From the NCBI RefSeq assembly GCF_918797505.1, contig NC_092800.1, positions 44,199,864-44,263,863 on the forward strand: a stretch of 64,000 nucleotides of DNA, in the 5' to 3' direction. Of the stretch, positions 1 to 10,700 are shown one piece after another. A program made the translations under genes and the position numbers. The notes under the pieces are model-generated. The model ran no database searches, was not told where the DNA came from, and saw only the letters and a list, made by a program, of their open reading frames with translations. Source of the DNA: Bemisia tabaci. Taxonomy: Eukaryota; Arthropoda; Insecta; Hemiptera; Aleyrodidae. Within the stretch, counting starts at the first letter, position 1; each line of letters starts with the position of its first letter.

Positions 1-456
1 AAAAGTAATAAATTTCTTACAAGAAAACGACCGTAAAATGTCTGTCCAAAATTGTGCTGACCTTTGCGTGATGTGAGAAGAAAAAAGAGTGAAATTGTCT
101 GTAAGGAACAGCCGACGGTTTTCTAATGTAATAAAATTCACGCGTGAAAATATTACAAGGTTGAAATTTAGTGAGTGTTTATGCATGTATGAAATTTAGT
201 CACATTTTTTTGACTGAGAAATGACTAATATCCTGGGAATTTGTGAGGGAAGATGTTTGAGCGGAAAATTTAATGTAGCAAATCTTACGGGGTTTTTTTC
301 TTGAACTTCCAAAATGTATGTATCTCCCAACCCATTCCCTTACGTCAAAAATGTTGATGCTAAATAACTTATTCTCTGGTGCTTTAGTTGCAATCGAGTC
401 AGTTAATTTCATTTGCTACCGCCACTATCTTTCATTAATTGTTTTCCATTCTCCAT
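1..456. other. Unassigned AT-rich sequence
   Basis: No convincing exon, RNA gene or known repeat is visible. The only open frame is short (about 70 codons, minus strand), has no splice or promoter context and looks like chance. Confidence 0.4.
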
Positions 457-776
457 TGGAGAATTTTTAGGTGTCTGAAATTTGATGAACTCCGTGTCAA
501 AGTGGATGTCACCAAATGAGCTAAATACGAGACCCTTGGTTCATAAATCGAACAATTATTGGAGGAGATACGACACAGTAACCTAATCTGCTAAAATACA
601 TGTGTTTAAATAGGAAATGCCGCCAAATGACGTCACTAGGTGGTGCATTTCCTCACTTTTAAATCTATTTTTTTACTTTTTCCCATGTCAGAAAAAAGAT
701 AAAATGTACTGAAAAATCAGCACTTCAGACACTTTCAGATGAAGCAATAAAAAATTTGAGTGCAAATTCTCCATTT
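457..776 (-). repeat. Family I repeat, copy 1
   Basis: This copy is inverted relative to the copies at 2100-2410 and 60113-60427. All three share a centre with an ATF/CREB-type TGACGTCA or near match, a flanking GGTG/GCGG half-palindrome, and a GAAGCAATAA block. The ends here carry a short inverted match (GGAGAATTT / AAATTCTCC), suggesting a non-autonomous DNA element. It encodes no protein. Confidence 0.6.
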
Positions 777-1224
777 TTTTAGTTTCAGAATAATATGTCA
801 ACCCTGTCAATTGGGAATAGAGGTGGTGAGTCGCTCTTTGCTGTTAGACATCGAAAAAACATGAATGGAATTTCGTTCGTGCATTATAAAAGCTGCTTTT
901 TCGATGGGACCAGACTGTAAAGAGGGTCGCAGTTCCGAGAAGTTTGGTTAAAATATTAAACCATCGAACAAAGCATCGTTCCCTTTGAAGCTTGTTCGAA
1001 ACCTATTATCGTGTATTGCTGAGTATTGAAGGTTTCTCTGTGATATCATTTTTCTGTACGGTCAACCCGATGAAGAATTGAAGTTGTCTGTAAAAATAGA
1101 TAAATATTATTTACATCAATCTATACTTCGATAGTAAATGGGTTTGTTGTTACGAATTTCGGATCAAATTCTGAGAAAAATCGATGTATCGTAAGGTCAT
1201 TTATTTTCTTTTCTTTTGGATGGA
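777..1224. other. Unassigned
   Basis: AT-rich sequence with nothing recognisable on either strand. Confidence 0.35.
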
Positions 1225-1459
1225 TCGTATATAACAGAAGGGAACCAATTCATTAAAACGTTTAAAAAAATGTTTCTTTTCAATTTTATCTAAAAAATTA
1301 CACAGAATTGCACGTGAATTTTGTTCATTTAAAAAAATTAATTTTAAAGGAAAAATGTTGTGTTAATTGTATTATTGTAAGTATTTTTAGTAGTTTGTAA
1401 GCAAAGTGGTGATTGCTTGATTTTGAAAACTTTGTAATCGAGTTGATTCCCTTCTGTCA
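1225..1459. mobile_element. Possible palindromic MITE
   Basis: ACAGAAGGGAA at the left faces TTCCCTTCTGT at the right about 235 bases away, and the adjoining bases remain partly complementary. There is no coding content. It is a single copy in this window, so the call rests only on the inverted ends. Confidence 0.35.
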
Positions 1460-1941
1460 AATGTAGTCCAAATGTGACAAATGTTATGAGAGCATCTATT
1501 GCGACTCCGATGTAGCTGCCTAGTGCTAGAAAGCTAGAATTGCCTAGTCACATGATTGGAGGCAATCCGACTAATTTGTCGTTGGGACGCATTTATTTCA
1601 CTTGAATTTTTAATAACATGCAAGAAAGTTAAAAACAACATGTTCAAAACAATATTTTCCATCATAATTATGGTTTTCAACATCACTTCATTCCTTCAAA
1701 CTTTTTGAATACCCGTTTCATTTTATGTTCGGGTGTTAAGAAGGTACCTGCCGAGGCGTCCTTTATGTTATCTATCCTGAAAAGTATATTCTAATTGCCA
1801 ATGTATGACCTTTTCGCTCACATTTTCATAAAGCTGGACTGTATGTGACTAGATAGAGGAGCACCAGTAATCAAAGTTCAGTCTCAAAATTGTTTTGAAA
1901 AAATTGCCTAATGCGTTTGAACTTTCAATTTGAACTCTCCA
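1460..1941. other. Unassigned
   Basis: No exon or repeat recognised. Confidence 0.35.
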
Positions 1942-2491
1942 ACACGATAGAAACGACAATAAACAGAAGAATATTGATTGCTGATTTTACAATTGAATTG
2001 TTACAAAATATGTCCGACATGTTTCAAATGTACATTTTACAATAGTAGAAAGCTGATTAAACCATGAGGAAGGGTAAAATTAGCATTTTTTAATGGTTTG
2101 CACGCAATTTCTTTTATTGCTTAATCTGTAAAGGCTCGAGGAGCTGATTTCACAGTATTTTTATAATTTTTTCTGATATGGGAAGCAGTATAAAAAAAGA
2201 TTTAAAAGTGAGAAAATACACCGCCTAGTGACGTCACCTGGCGGTATTTCCCATGTAAACACATGTTTTTTTATTAGATACGGTTATTTTGTCGTATTCT
2301 CTCCGAAAATTATCCATGTCATGAGCCAAGGGTATCCTCGCGTTCAGTTCACTCGGTATTTTCCACTTAAACACGAAATTCATCAAATTTTAGACACTTG
2401 CAAGTTCCATTTGTAAAATCTACATTTAAACATGTCGGACACCTTTTTTACCTACAAAATTGTTAAATCAGGAATTCAATTTTTTCGTGTG
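1942..2491. mobile_element. Family J inverted-repeat element split by family I
   Basis: The outer parts (about 1942-2099 and 2411-2491) match each other in inverted orientation and match the J copy at 4290-4855: a TGTCCGACATGTTT-type block, TTACAATTGAATTGTTAC and ends resembling ACACGAAAAAATT. The sequence between 2100 and 2410 is a separate family I insertion. Confidence 0.55.
2100..2410 (+). repeat. Family I repeat, copy 2 (nested in J)
   Basis: Same family as 457-776 (inverted) and 60113-60427 (direct). It contains CCGCCTAGTGACGTCACCTG, an extended palindrome around a perfect TGACGTCA core. A 62-codon open frame inside is not conserved in the other copies and is not regarded as a gene. 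Confidence 0.6.
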
Positions 2492-3038
2492 AAAGTAGTA
2501 ATCGATCGACGGCTACAGTGAGTGAGATGCGTATCACGCCGGAATGGAAATAAGAAGCATCGAAAGTGAGACGGAAGAAAAGTAGATTGAACACTTGAGG
2601 GCGAGGAGACGCGGCTCTTGGTAATTTTATTCAAATTGGCTTCCCTCTTTGTTTAGCTTGTATCGCTCCGTCTTTGAATTAATTTACAATAATTAATGAC
2701 GACAGAAAAAATTCATGGAGGGACCGACGAGATATTAGCAAGTGTAATTACAGTCATCGCCTCGGGCTCCCAGAGAAAGTGAACCTATTTTCAAATAATC
2801 ATTTTTTTAGAAAAAAAAAATTCCCTCACCGCATCTGTTTGAAACCTTTGGGAAACATGACTCAGCCTGGAGGTGATAGCGGGTTCTTTTCCGAGGTTCT
2901 CATGTAGATGAACTTGTTTTGCGTGATGTTGCTCCAAGAGAGGAACCTATCACGTGAAAGGAATCTATCCACAAGAGAGTTAAGCTAGGCCAACTGCACG
3001 GAGAATATGTCTTATTTCTACTCTGAAGGTAGACATCT
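2492..3038. other. Unassigned, moderately GC-rich in part
   Basis: Contains a compositionally complex stretch with AATTAATT motifs around 2680-2700 resembling the other islands of the window, but no exon can be argued. Confidence 0.3.
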
Positions 3039-3151
3039 GGACGTATTTCTGCTAAACGGAACTATGTGCACTATGACGTGAGCCCTGTTGTGCATATATT
3101 CTTATGGGTCTCAGGGTTCATGTCTTGATGCACATAGTTCCGTTTGGTAGA
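3039..3151. mobile_element. Family A MITE
   Basis: Inverted ends GGACGTATTTCTGCTAAACG and its complement surround a short centre with GTGAGCCCTG and CAGGGTTCATG, which are themselves complementary, so the element is nearly one hairpin. At least 12 further copies lie in this window. No coding capacity. Confidence 0.8.
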
Positions 3152-3284
3152 CTAATTCGCAATCGGATCTAAATTATCTGAAAATTTCAAGAGAAAATAT
3201 TCATAATTTCCTTCAGAAATAAACATCGCGCCGAAGTAAAGTCGGCAACTTTAGAATTTTCTTATGACGTTTTTCCCCAGCACG
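3152..3284. mobile_element. Family F, right-end fragment
   Basis: Matches the 3' half of complete F elements: ATCTGAAAATTTCAAG, GTCGGCAACTTT, then a degenerate ATGACGTTTTTCC-AGCACG end. The left half is missing. Confidence 0.5.
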
Positions 3285-3285
3285 C

Positions 3286-3801
3286 TACTATGGTAAGCAA
3301 CAACGCCGTATAAACAGTTGAGAAAAGCCAAATTTCCTTCGATAAAATGTATTTATTTTTGTGGAAAGTTATGCATATTTTTCCTTGAAATTTTCAGGAA
3401 CAGTTGAAATTGCGAACAATATTATCTGAAAAATCGGAAGAAAAATATTTACAAGTTCACTAGGAAATTCCTGTTTTATCAATCGAAATTTTTCAACGCC
3501 TGCAGGCCGATTATTGAAATCGATAGACAAAGCTATAGACAAAAGAGACAAAAGAGATATGGAGAGATCCTATTGGTGGAAGCGGGTGGTTGCAATGGAC
3601 AAAGGAGGTAGGTAATAGACTATCTAACGGCAACCCACGAGAGACTCGACAGTTAGTCCATAATTTTCTTCCTTTGTCTATAGGAACCACCCATTTCAAC
3701 CAATAAGATCGCTCCATCCTCCGTATGTCTTCTTTGTCTATGGCTTTGTCCATCAATTGCAACAACCAGTCCGGCTCATACGGCGTTTTACCTTAGCACG
3801 G
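3286..3801. mobile_element. Family F element containing family E
   Basis: The left end (a degenerate TAAGCAACAACGCCGTATAA) and right end (CATACGGCGTTTTACCTTAG) are the inverted ends of family F. The F body is interrupted at about 3504-3773 by a family E element. Confidence 0.65.
3504..3773. mobile_element. Family E inverted-repeat element (nested in F)
   Basis: Begins CCGATTATTGAAATCGATAG, then repeated AGACAAAG motifs, and ends with the complementary CTTTGTC motifs and CAGTCCGG. The internal halves also pair (CCTATTGGTGGAAGC / CAACCAATAAGATC). A close full copy lies at 52666-52932. Its minus-strand open frames are by-products of the palindrome. Confidence 0.7.
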
Positions 3802-3805
3802 CAGC

Positions 3806-4260
3806 ACAGCAAAGTAGCCTACCTTTAACCGGTGATTCAACTCGTTTACCCCTTGTGGTCCCGCCTACGCGCCTTCCATGCGTGGAACGCAACCACGCAC
3901 ACACGTCTTGCTCGGGGCGCGGGGCCTTAACCTTAAAGCGGCTCTGCTCCTGAGGGGGGGGGGGGGTGTTCGTCGAGCTTGTCAAATTTATCCTCCCCGC
4001 GGGCTCGGCGACACCGACGTCCGTCGCTGGGGCGGCGCCGACACGCTAGCTCAATTAGTCGCGCGCATTAATAAACAAGCTGCGAGATTAATTCGCCCCC
4101 GACAAATTTTTCGTGAGCGCCCATTTCTCAGCCGCCGCCGCCGCCGCCGCCGCGCCGCGCCACGCCATGATTTTTCACTGCGTAACCCGCGGGTTTAATT
4201 ACACGCCCTCCTCGGAGGCGACGCCGCCGGGTGGGCGCCATAAAATTGATTTTTGCTAGA
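3806..4260. other. CpG-dense GC-rich island
   Basis: Sharp shift to GC-rich, CpG-rich sequence with a G13 run at 3954-3966 and about seven GCC triplets at 4131-4152. Open frames on both strands (about 106 and 64 codons) are explained by the low-complexity GC content and lack start or splice context. It could be a regulatory or unmethylated island. Confidence 0.5.
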
Positions 4261-4362
4261 TTCAGAACCCGGGATCTAAGCCCGGGAAAAACTGCACGGA
4301 AAAAAATGGATTGCTGATTCAACGATTACATTTTTTAAAAATAGGTCCGGCACGTCTCAAAT

Positions 4363-4473
4363 GGACGTATTTCTGCCAAACGGAACTGTGTGCTTAATGA
4401 CATGATCCCTGAGACCCATAAGAATACATGCATGACAGGGTTTACGTCATAATGCACATAGCTCCGTTTAGCA
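4363..4473. mobile_element. Family A MITE (nested in J)
   Basis: GGACGTATTTCTGCCAAACG at the left; complementary ATAGCTCCGTTTAGCA at the right, where the last bases are lost next to family B. Confidence 0.7.
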
Positions 4474-4700
4474 CACTGGAAAAAAACACATTGGATCTAG
4501 AGTCTAGACTCTTGAAAACATTGACAAGAAAACATACTCTTGATTCAATCGGATTTTTGCTTGAATCAAAATAAAATCCGCTTAAATTAAGAGGCTTGGT
4601 TCTTGATTTAAGCTAGATTCTGATTGAATCAAGAGTGCTTTTATTTGTCGATGTTTTAAAGAGTCTGGACCTTAGATCCAATGTGTTTTTTTTCTACTGT
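4474..4700. mobile_element. Family B MITE (nested in J)
   Basis: Starts CACTGGAAAAAAACACATTG, followed by a TCTAGAGTC / GACTCTTGAAAAC block. The right half is the inverted copy ending near CCAATGTG-T(n). The centre has TTGATTCAATC and its complement GATTGAATCAAG. Four more copies are in the window. Confidence 0.75.
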
Positions 4701-4855
4701 ACTAATGTAAATTTTACGATAATTGAAAGCTAAGGTAACCACAAGAATGGTTAAATTAGCATTTTTTTATTGTAAAATCTACATTGAAATACGTCGGACA
4801 CTTTTTTAACTACAAAATTATTAAATCAGCAATATCTTTTTTTTCTGTGTGGGAT

Positions 4856-5279
4856 TCTTGAGGGAGTGAGTTTCAGGAAAAATCAGAGAACCGGAAACCA
4901 GGAATCTTTTCTTCTACAGCTTAGCACAGCCACTTCATCGTTTCCTAATTTTGCGGAAATTTTAACTACCTACAGCTATTAAAGTTTATTTGAATACACC
5001 TAAGCCGCCACTATTGACCTACAGAATGGCATATTTGAATCTTCAAGTCGCATCCCAATAATTGAGAAGCTTTCATTGACCAGATAATATAAACATCCCG
5101 AACGCTTTAGGAATTGAAATTTTGAATGTTAGCTTAAGAAGCAGTTGAAAAATTCAACATCGTTATCTAGAACTCCTCAAATTTATAAATCCGGGAAAGT
5201 GGGATGAAAACTTTGGTTTCTCATCAGAAAATTAGATAATGAAAATCAGGGAGAAATGAGCAAGAATTCTAGACACCAT
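4856..5279. other. Unassigned
   Basis: AT-rich, no exon or repeat recognised. Confidence 0.35.
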
Positions 5280-5885
5280 GCACAAGACGTTGCGAATGGG
5301 TCAGTCGCGCTTGTCACAGAATCATGTTTTGATGCTTGATTCTTGTAGATCAGCTTTAATTAATAGGATCCGTCCAAACAGCAATTTCCTACTTCCAATA
5401 TTAGCAGAGATGCAGCCCTTTGAAAAGTCGGGTTTTTGACGTCATCTACCATGGTAGTGGCACCCTCGGTTTGTTCCACCTTGCTTTTATCAGTTGCAAC
5501 TACTTTATCCACCCGCGGTGGTAACACTAGGCCCTTGGTTTCTTCCATCTTGCTTGCATCAGTTGGTGTGACGCACATTTGCACTGTTTTATAAACGTGA
5601 AAGAAACCGAGGGTGTCACCTTCGTTTCTTTCAACTTGCATTCATCCGAGTTTCACGTTGAACAACCAGTGTCAATGTGCGTCACACCAACTGATGAATG
5701 CAAGTTGGAAGAAAGCAAGGGTGCTACCACCGCGGGTGGATAACGTCAAAAACTCGCCTTTCCAAAAGGCGATATCACGGCTAATATTGAATTTAGACAG
5801 TTGCTCGATCTTATTATTGTTAGCTGATCTACAAGCATCATGACACGATTCTGTGACTATCGCAATTGACCCATTGAACAGGCTT
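5280..5885. repeat. Foldback with protein-like internal repeats
   Basis: Left arm (about 5280-5575) and right arm (about 5665-5885) are inverted partners: both ends carry GATGCTTG near GTAGATCAGCT and a CACAGAATC block. Inside, units of about 69 bases recur. On the minus strand 5360-5641 is open for 93 codons and shows repeated PTD-SK-E-TKG type segments (DASKMEETKG, DKSKVEQTEG). Whether this was ever translated is unknown; the mirrored copy on the plus strand has an in-frame stop. Confidence 0.5.
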
Positions 5886-6147
5886 TTTGAAGAAAGGCGT
5901 AACCACCAAAAATCCAGCTTTGAGAGGATATGAAAAAACTTGATTTCTCCGACAGTTTTTCATGCTCCTTTTCAAAAAAGTATCCAATGCACTACGTAAC
6001 ACTAACACCCGTAATAATAAGACTACGGTCGCCTGAAGGTGGTCGGAAAAATGTAGCAATAAATGAAATTCTTAAAAGTTTAGGCGGATGCCATTTTTCC
6101 TCTTACGCAGGGATTTAAATGTTCAAAAAGTTGTTTCAAGAGCAAGT

Positions 6148-6268
6148 AGACGTATTTCTACCAAACGGAACTATGCGCACTAGACGTGAGCCCTGTTATG
6201 CATATATTCTTTTGGATCTCAGGGCTCATGTCTTAATGCAAATAGTTCCGTTTGGCAGAAATACGTCT
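6148..6268. mobile_element. Family A MITE
   Basis: AGACGTATTTCTACCAAACG left end and complementary CGTTTGGCAGAAATACGTCT right end; abuts the family G element that follows. Confidence 0.8.
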
Positions 6269-6270
6269 AA

Positions 6271-6818
6271 TGGACCACTAGACAAGGTACGAACTTCAGC
6301 ATTCTGATACATGTTTCTAACCAAAATTTTACGTAAAACACGATGCACACGACGAAAATTACCGAAATCAACTCCTTACGAAGATATTTAATGATTCTTG
6401 ATGCGTGAATTCAAACCACCCGCTCATGAAAACTCAATGCTCTACGTGATTCACATCGCGCGCTAAACGTTACCATGACAGTCTCTGCAATATAAAAATC
6501 TGGCAACCTCAATCTTAGTGCTTTGGCTCAGTTATATCAAATTGCTAATAGTTTGAACAACACATGATGGGCAATGAACATTGCTCGTTGAGATGCTTGC
6601 TGAAACCGTTGTAGTGGGCGATTTGACTCACGTAGAGCTTTGAGTTTCTTTTGAGCGGGCAGTTCAAATTCCTCGTAACCAATGTGAAATAAAAGCGTTA
6701 ATATCTTTGTTAGGAATTGGTTTCAGTAATTTTTGTTGTGTGAATCGTTTTCTACGTGAGATTCTGGTTAAGAAACATGTATCAGATCGCTTAAATTCGT
6801 ACCTTGTCTAGTGGTTCA
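6271..6818. mobile_element. Family G element
   Basis: Inverted ends TGGACCACTAGACAAGGTAC and its complement. The halves pair over long stretches (CTACGTGATTCACATCG vs CTCACGTAGAGCTTTGAG; ATTCAAACCACCCGCTC vs GAGCGGGCAGTTCAAATTC). A second intact copy lies at 61209-61759 and a third, split by an insertion, at 40552-43837. No coding capacity. Confidence 0.75.
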
Positions 6819-7172
6819 TTGTGGGATAGAATCGTTCCGTAGCAAAAAGCGTCAAACCTCAAATGAAAGTGCTCGTCGAAAACATTCTTCATCGAACCCG
6901 CTCAATTGTGGGTTTTTTCACACGATTGCGCAGCCATGCTCGTTGGTCCGTCACTGTTTCCTCTGATGCTTCTTGATGGGGCGTCACGTGAGCCGGTGCC
7001 TGTGCTGCAAAATCATTTTAAAACGAGCGGAAAGCTCTTAAACTTTTCTTCTAAACATTATGTCTTATGGAGGAATGAAACTTGAAATAAGGGGCTTGGA
7101 GGATAAGGCGCATACTTGCAGTTTCTAAAATTATCGAGATGTAAGTGATTTCTAGTAAAACAACCCCTAAAA
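6819..7172. other. Unassigned
   Basis: No exon or repeat recognised. Confidence 0.35.
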
Positions 7173-7296
7173 TGGACGTATCTCTGCCAAACAGAACTAT
7201 GTGCGTTATGATGTGGTCCCTGTTCTGTATACATTCTTATGGGTCTCTGGGCTCATGTCTTAATGCACACAGTTCCGTTTGGTAGAAATACGTCCA
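7173..7296. mobile_element. Family A MITE
   Basis: TGGACGTATCTCTGCCAAAC left end and complementary GTTTGGTAGAAATACGTCCA right end. The flanks are AAA on both sides. Confidence 0.8.
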
Positions 7297-7477
7297 AATA
7301 TTCTCTGAAAATTTTACTCATAAAATCCACTTTTTTAGCACCAAAATGTACGTTTGCACATTTCTTTCCGCCAAGGCTCCATGCAATTTTCGAAGCTCTA
7401 AACTTTCATTTCTGGAGATAGCAAAAATTGCACTTATGTGTCTTGTCCTCCGAGTCCCTCTGGTGTGTCTTGGTTTT

Positions 7478-7795
7478 CTCGGCACACTAAACGTTACCAT
7501 AATATTTCTGCGGCGTGAAAATATGACAACCTCTATCTCGGCGCTTAGGCTCAGTCATTGCATATTGTTTACGTTTCGAACAATACAGGCGAAAATCATG
7601 CCATCACTGTTGCGGTTCGCGATTTCATTCAAGTCGACTCTTAATTGTTTTTATTGCGAATAGGAAATTAAAATTTGTCGTAACCGATGATAAGTAAAAA
7701 CATTATAATCTTGGTTGGGAGTGAACTCCAGTAATATTCGTTTCAAAAATCGTCTTTTACGTGAAATGTTGAAGATGTAACGTATCGGTGGCCAA
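7478..7795. mobile_element. Degenerate family G right part
   Basis: Follows family G through TAAACGTTACCAT, the ATGACAACCTC-ATCTC-GCGCTTAGGCTCAG block and TCGTAACCGATG, ending in a decayed terminus near GGTGGCC. The left third is absent. Open frames here are shadows. Confidence 0.4.
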
Positions 7796-8049
7796 AATGC
7801 GAAGTCACCTATCTCCATTTTGTGACGTCACATGAAGTCACTCTCGTCTTACTTAATTTTTTTTGTGGACAACTAGTGAGCGTATTTTCTCGAAAACATT
7901 TTTGACTCTCCTTCTTTCCTTGGTGAGTACCTATTCTGTATAGTTTTGAAGCTTTAATGTTGGCTTGGTTCTTTTCGAAAAAATAACATTAGAGTGGAAA
8001 TTTTGAAACCCTGGATGGAGTTACGTGGTTCCGCACTTCGGCTATCGTT

Positions 8050-8213
8050 CAGTGGCGTGGCGTGCTTTGCGATATATCGATTGATCGGTCATTTAAACCT
8101 ATGGAAAAATATCGATAAACAGAGTGTTCGCAGCGAACACCTTAATAATCGATTATTTACCACAGCTTTAAATGGGGAAATATCGATAAATCGCCAAGCA
8201 CGCTACGCCACTG
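8050..8213. mobile_element. Family D hAT-type MITE with 8-bp target duplication
   Basis: Ends CAGTGGCGTGGCGTG and CACGCTACGCCACTG. It is flanked by the perfect 8-base direct repeat CTATCGTT (8042-8049 and 8214-8221). The CAGTG-type terminus and 8-bp duplication are the hallmarks of hAT transposons. The centre is the perfect hairpin GTGTTCGCAGCGAACAC. Non-autonomous: no transposase. Confidence 0.88.
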
Positions 8214-8223
8214 CTATCGTTAT

Positions 8224-8304
8224 ATGGACGTATTTATGCCAAAAGGAACTATGTGCATAGGTATTGCGTGAGACATAGTTCCTTTTGGCATAAACACGTC
8301 CATA
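8224..8304. mobile_element. Family A short variant
   Basis: TATGGACGTATTTATGCC with AAAAGGAACTATGTGC, and its inverted partner, only 81 bases in all. It starts two bases after the hAT target duplication ends. Confidence 0.75.
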
Positions 8305-8640
8305 TGTGAGAGTGCTGAAAGTCGTGCTCTGTCCAGCGGTCCATTATATTGGAGGTAAATTTGGCAACGTTGGCTCGTATCACCTGTTCACCTTTATTGA
8401 ATTTTTGCTTTTGATGTTGATTGATGACCTTCCGGAAACAGGAAAAGGATGATCCAGTCATGATTGCTCCACCGTGTTACCAAAGAGAGTAGTATCTAAC
8501 GATACCAAATTGGCGAAGTAAAGTTTTCTTTTAAATCTCACCGGTCTTTTAAATGAACCGAATAATTCCACTAAAACAGCGAAATACTCCATATTTATTC
8601 AATACTATGATTTTCGAAGGCAGCAGGTTCGCAAAGTTGA
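8305..8640. other. Unassigned
   Basis: No exon or repeat recognised. Confidence 0.35.
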
Positions 8641-8915
8641 TGCACAGTTGCCACAGTCAGAGAATACGGGGAAACATCAGGGATTTTCAAAAAGTTAGGG
8701 AAAAATTATGAAATCACCTGTATTTGCTTTCTAGAACAGGTTTGATGTTTCAAATAACAGATTTTGCGTGAAATTTTGTTTTTTCTTCAAATTATGTATT
8801 TTCAATCGACTGGTATTTAGGCAATTGTCGGGGAATTTTGCGAAAATTTGCCAGTAAAATCAGGCAACTGTCAGGGAATTTCATTTTCTAAATTCTGGCA
8901 CCGTCGCAACCGTGC
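8641..8915. repeat. Family S repeat (TCAGGGA-rich)
   Basis: GCCACAGTCAGAGAATACGG followed by several TCAGGGA/GTCAGGGAATTT words and a CTTTCTAGA block. The same order occurs at 38395-38680 (GCCACAGCCAGAGAATACCG, CTTTCTAGAC, GTCAGGGAATTTTACC). Non-coding dispersed repeat. Confidence 0.55.
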
Positions 8916-9261
8916 ATGACATAATTTTCAAAAAATCAGCTCTAAGTCTACATTATGTTTGAGAGAGCTGTACTTACTCCTGTTATTTGTAAAATAGCAA
9001 CCGTCACGTCTCACCTTAAATTTGATTTTTTTGTTTTTCTTAAAAACATATTTAAGCAAGCTGGTAGAAGATTCACATACAGTCGTTTTACTAAACGTGA
9101 AATAAATAAGTCCGTTCTTAAATCAAGCGCAAGTCGTTTCTTAAGCACTTTAAGGATTAAAACGGGTCTTTTGGGTGATTCTTGAGCATTTTGCGAAACA
9201 TTTATTAGATAAAACTTCGCGTTAGAACAGACAGTATCAGGTTTGTTTTTTACAAGGTGGT
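8916..9261. other. Unassigned
   Basis: Open on both strands over about 75-90 codons, but without splice or promoter context, so not called. Confidence 0.3.
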
Positions 9262-9397
9262 TAAAAAGTGCTGGGCTCACAATTTTTCACGAGGAAAAAC
9301 AAGGCCAAAAAGTTCAAACTTTTTACTCATCATTGAACTCTTTGAACTTTATGACCTTGTTTTTCCCGCAAAAAAGTGTGGACCCAGCACTATTTTA
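9262..9397. mobile_element. Family P palindromic MITE
   Basis: AAGTGCTGGGCTCACA followed by GGAAAAACAAGGCC, and inverted at the right as GACCTTGTTTTTCCC then GGACCCAGCACT. Flanks are TA-rich. A left-end fragment occurs at 45826-45875. Confidence 0.65.
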
Positions 9398-9825
9398 GTC
9401 GAAAAATGCTTACTCCGTTCCAAAGTCTTTAAAAGTATCCAATTATATTTTGCTTTATCAGAAGACATTTAACCATCATATTTCCTTAAAATTCTCTGGA
9501 GATATGTTTGCATTTGCAAAGGAAATTTTTAGAAGATTTTCAACAAAAACTATTGGTTGGTTCAGTTTTTAAAAAATGAAATATGAGATGATTTTTTATT
9601 TATTTATTTTTTTTTCTTTACAAGACGATTTTCAGAGGGAATCTCCAATTTTTTACGATGTGGTCCTTTTATGGGTCCAAATCATGTTCGATTGCATAGA
9701 AGTTTTTAGTTCTGCTATCATTGAAGGCCAGGGAAAGTGTAATCTGGCAACCCTGTGTCATTGTATATTTAAATGAATTTAATTAGCATAGTGTTATAAG
9801 ACTTGGTCGCTGACTGAACTCGAAT

Positions 9826-9893
9826 CAACCCTCCTCCCCTCCTGCCCTCCGTCCCCCCACTCTCTCTGTCCTCCAATTCACTCCCCCTTTCAT
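9826..9893. repeat. Polypyrimidine tract
   Basis: About 65 bases that are almost all C and T on the plus strand, broken only by isolated purines. Simple-sequence DNA. The flanking sequence (9398-9825 and 9894-10380) shows nothing assignable. Confidence 0.6.
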
Positions 9894-10380
9894 TTTTAAT
9901 TAAAGTGAAAGTCCGATGTTTGCATTGCAGCAATTAACTTATTATTTTTTTTGCGTAAAATCGCTATCTTTGTCGTCTCGCTGAGGCAAAGAGGCGGCCT
10001 CTGCGATCCGTATCTGCGGCTGTCAGATCAAAAAGGCGAAAAAGGTTTCAAACTCAAAGTTCTTTATCCCTGACCGGGTGGACATTCTTCTACGAAGAAC
10101 ATGGACTTTCGGTTGACTGGACGAGTTTGTAGAGAGGAAACGTAGTCTTAGTTATGAAACCAGAGGCGGATCCAGCAATTTGGCAACATCGGATTTCCTC
10201 CATTTAAACCTATGACTAAATAATCGATTCTAGTCGAAGCACCCGGCCCTTCCAAGGATTGATACATTCCCATTGGTTTAAGTGGAGAAAAACAATGTTG
10301 CCAATTTGCTGGATTCGCCAATGGTTGAAACCTCGTCTTCCACACTGCTGTATTACCGAACGAAGCAGTAACTTTCATCA

Positions 10381-10470
10381 GGCTGATTATTGGAATCGAT
10401 AGACAAAGCATTAGACTTAGAGGACTTAGGGAAAATTGATGGATTAACTATACGGTCTCTCGTGGGTTGT
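10381..10470. mobile_element. Family E fragment
   Basis: CTGATTATTGGAATCGATAG, ACAAAGC and a GGTCTCTCGTGGGTTG block match E copies at 3504 and 52666; the right end is not found. Confidence 0.5.
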
Positions 10471-10494
10471 GTTGTGTGTTTTTATGGGTGAGCT

Positions 10495-10700
10495 GGAACT
10501 TTAGTTTCCAATTGCAAAATGCAGTCCAATTTCAAGTCAGCAGGAAAATGGACTACATCTTGCAATAAGAAACAATAATCTCTGGCTCATCAATGAAAGC
10601 ACCTATCTGTATTCGTTAACGATGCACACGCGTCGTTTCTGAAATGAGCCAAAAATAATATTTCTTTATTGCAAAATGCAGTCCAAATATCGGCTTAACA
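10495..10700. repeat. Family K fragments
   Basis: Repeated TTGCAAAATGCAGTCCAA and GGACTACATCTTGCAATAAG words with GGCTCAT. Related words occur at 30285-30350, 50808-50840 and 60430-60495. Short, imperfect palindromes of GCAAAATG / CATTTTGC. Confidence 0.4.

Larger units (their letters stand above)
4290..4855. mobile_element. Family J element carrying nested A and B
   Basis: The left end has CACGGAAAAAAATGG then ATTGCTGATT; the right end has AAATCAGCAATATC then TTTTTTTTCTGTGTG, its inverted partner. Between them lie family A (4363-4473) and family B (4474-4700), directly abutting each other. Confidence 0.6.

Noticed and set aside
3788..4322. Arg-rich and Pro-rich proteins in GC-rich DNA
   Set aside because: Products of G13 and GCC simple repeats, open on both strands.
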